A stretch of 64,000 nucleotides of DNA, from the NCBI RefSeq assembly GCF_001467745.1, contig NZ_LNYG01000013.1, positions 991,354 through 1,055,353 on the forward strand. Direction: 5' to 3'. The translations under genes were made by a program, and so were the position numbers. This DNA is from Legionella jamestowniensis. GTDB lineage: Bacteria; Pseudomonadota; Gammaproteobacteria; Legionellales; Legionellaceae. Shown in pieces: positions 63,684 through 64,000 of the stretch (positions are counted from its first letter, which is position 1; every line of letters begins with the position of its first letter). Below the pieces are notes generated by a model. That model was given only the letters and a program-made list of their open reading frames with translations, searched no databases and was not told the DNA's origin.

Positions 63684-64000
63684 CTACTCGCTAAATGCTT
63701 TTCCAAGTGACAGGCAAGCAACGTTCTTGCTTCTCTGATTTTCAGGAAAATAAGAATCACCATGCTGCGCCAGCAAATAAGGCAGCGATTGACGAATACG
63801 TTCTTGACTTACTACTTTCGTCCAGCAATTAAAATCATTTAAAGGTTTGTTGTATTGTCTGAAAATATCAGAAAAAGCTTTGCGCATAAGTTCGGAATCA
63901 GACCAGGCAACAATTGGCAATTGAGGCGTTTGTTGCCAAATGGTTTCTGCTAAAGCAGGTCCATTGCAATAAACACCGTCTGTAGCACCCAAATCGCCAT
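63684..64000 (-). CDS. C-terminal fragment of an unrecognised protein
   Basis: A reverse-strand frame runs from the right window edge to a stop at 63684, giving about 105 residues ('GATDGVYCNGPALAETIWQQ...LPYLLAQHGDSYFPENQ'). The strand-helix pattern 'LPIVAWSDSELMRKAF' might belong to a receiver-like or alpha/beta domain. The N-terminus is outside the window, so no product can be named. Confidence 0.55.
   Translation of the reverse strand, partial: GDLGATDGVYCNGPALAETIWQQTPQLPIVAWSDSELMRKAFSDIFRQYNKPLNDFNCWTKVVSQERIRQSLPYLLAQHGDSYFPENQRSKNVACLSLGKAFSE

Overview
The window is chromosomal DNA of a gammaproteobacterium, almost certainly a Legionella species other than, or divergent from, L. pneumophila. 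I infer this from the AT-rich composition, a PlaC-type GDSL acyltransferase, a secreted T2 ribonuclease, several eukaryote-like proteins (F-box, ankyrin, HAD-like, coiled-coil) typical of Dot/Icm effectors, and the mixture of these with ordinary housekeeping genes. I saw no rRNA, tRNA, CRISPR array, insertion sequence or phage.

Layout: 1-2 kb carries the end of nadK and recN. At 2-5.3 kb are a membrane protein, a HAD-like candidate effector and a polysaccharide flippase. At 5.5-10.6 kb there is a compact signalling operon: an H-NOX haem sensor, a 774-residue kinase with two kinase cores and an internal receiver, and a receiver-PAS-GGDEF-EAL protein; it probably converts a gas or redox signal into a change in cyclic-di-GMP. 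At 10.6-20.2 kb lie small genes, an SLC13 permease and a stress-type cluster (Ku, a 52-residue protein, an SDR enzyme, PRC-barrel and BON proteins, YetF-like protein, PAP2). At 20.4-32 kb come an unknown 544-residue protein, yciA, tex, an aldo/keto reductase, tpm-glmS, plaC, a GNAT and argE. At 32-34.6 kb are an F-box/ankyrin protein and a free-standing GHKL ATPase. At 34.6-39.4 kb are a GNAT-MazG fusion, smpB, bcp, phoH and guaC.

From 39.4 to 53 kb the window is richest in accessory genes: an acidic repeat protein, a lipoprotein, the T2 RNase, a giant protein joining a RelE-like segment, an SF1 helicase and ankyrin repeats, a coiled-coil protein, a second F-box protein, and a 725-residue protein with nuclear-localisation-like basic clusters and a C-terminal 2-oxoglutarate/Fe(II) oxygenase fold. 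The last is the best candidate for an undescribed activity (possibly a TET/JBP-like or hydroxylase-type nucleomodulin). From 53.4 to 62.2 kb there is a DUF2520 protein, a VIT-family transporter and a complete seven-gene moxR-bat operon on the minus strand. The right end holds another candidate effector and a truncated gene.

Intergenic DNA carries two related long inverted-repeat elements (41.1 and 43.3 kb), an unrelated repeat at 11.1 kb, a nested-stem RNA candidate at 18.9 kb, a DnaA-box cluster at 20.3-20.5 kb and several hairpin terminators. All family assignments were made by reading motifs, without database searches.
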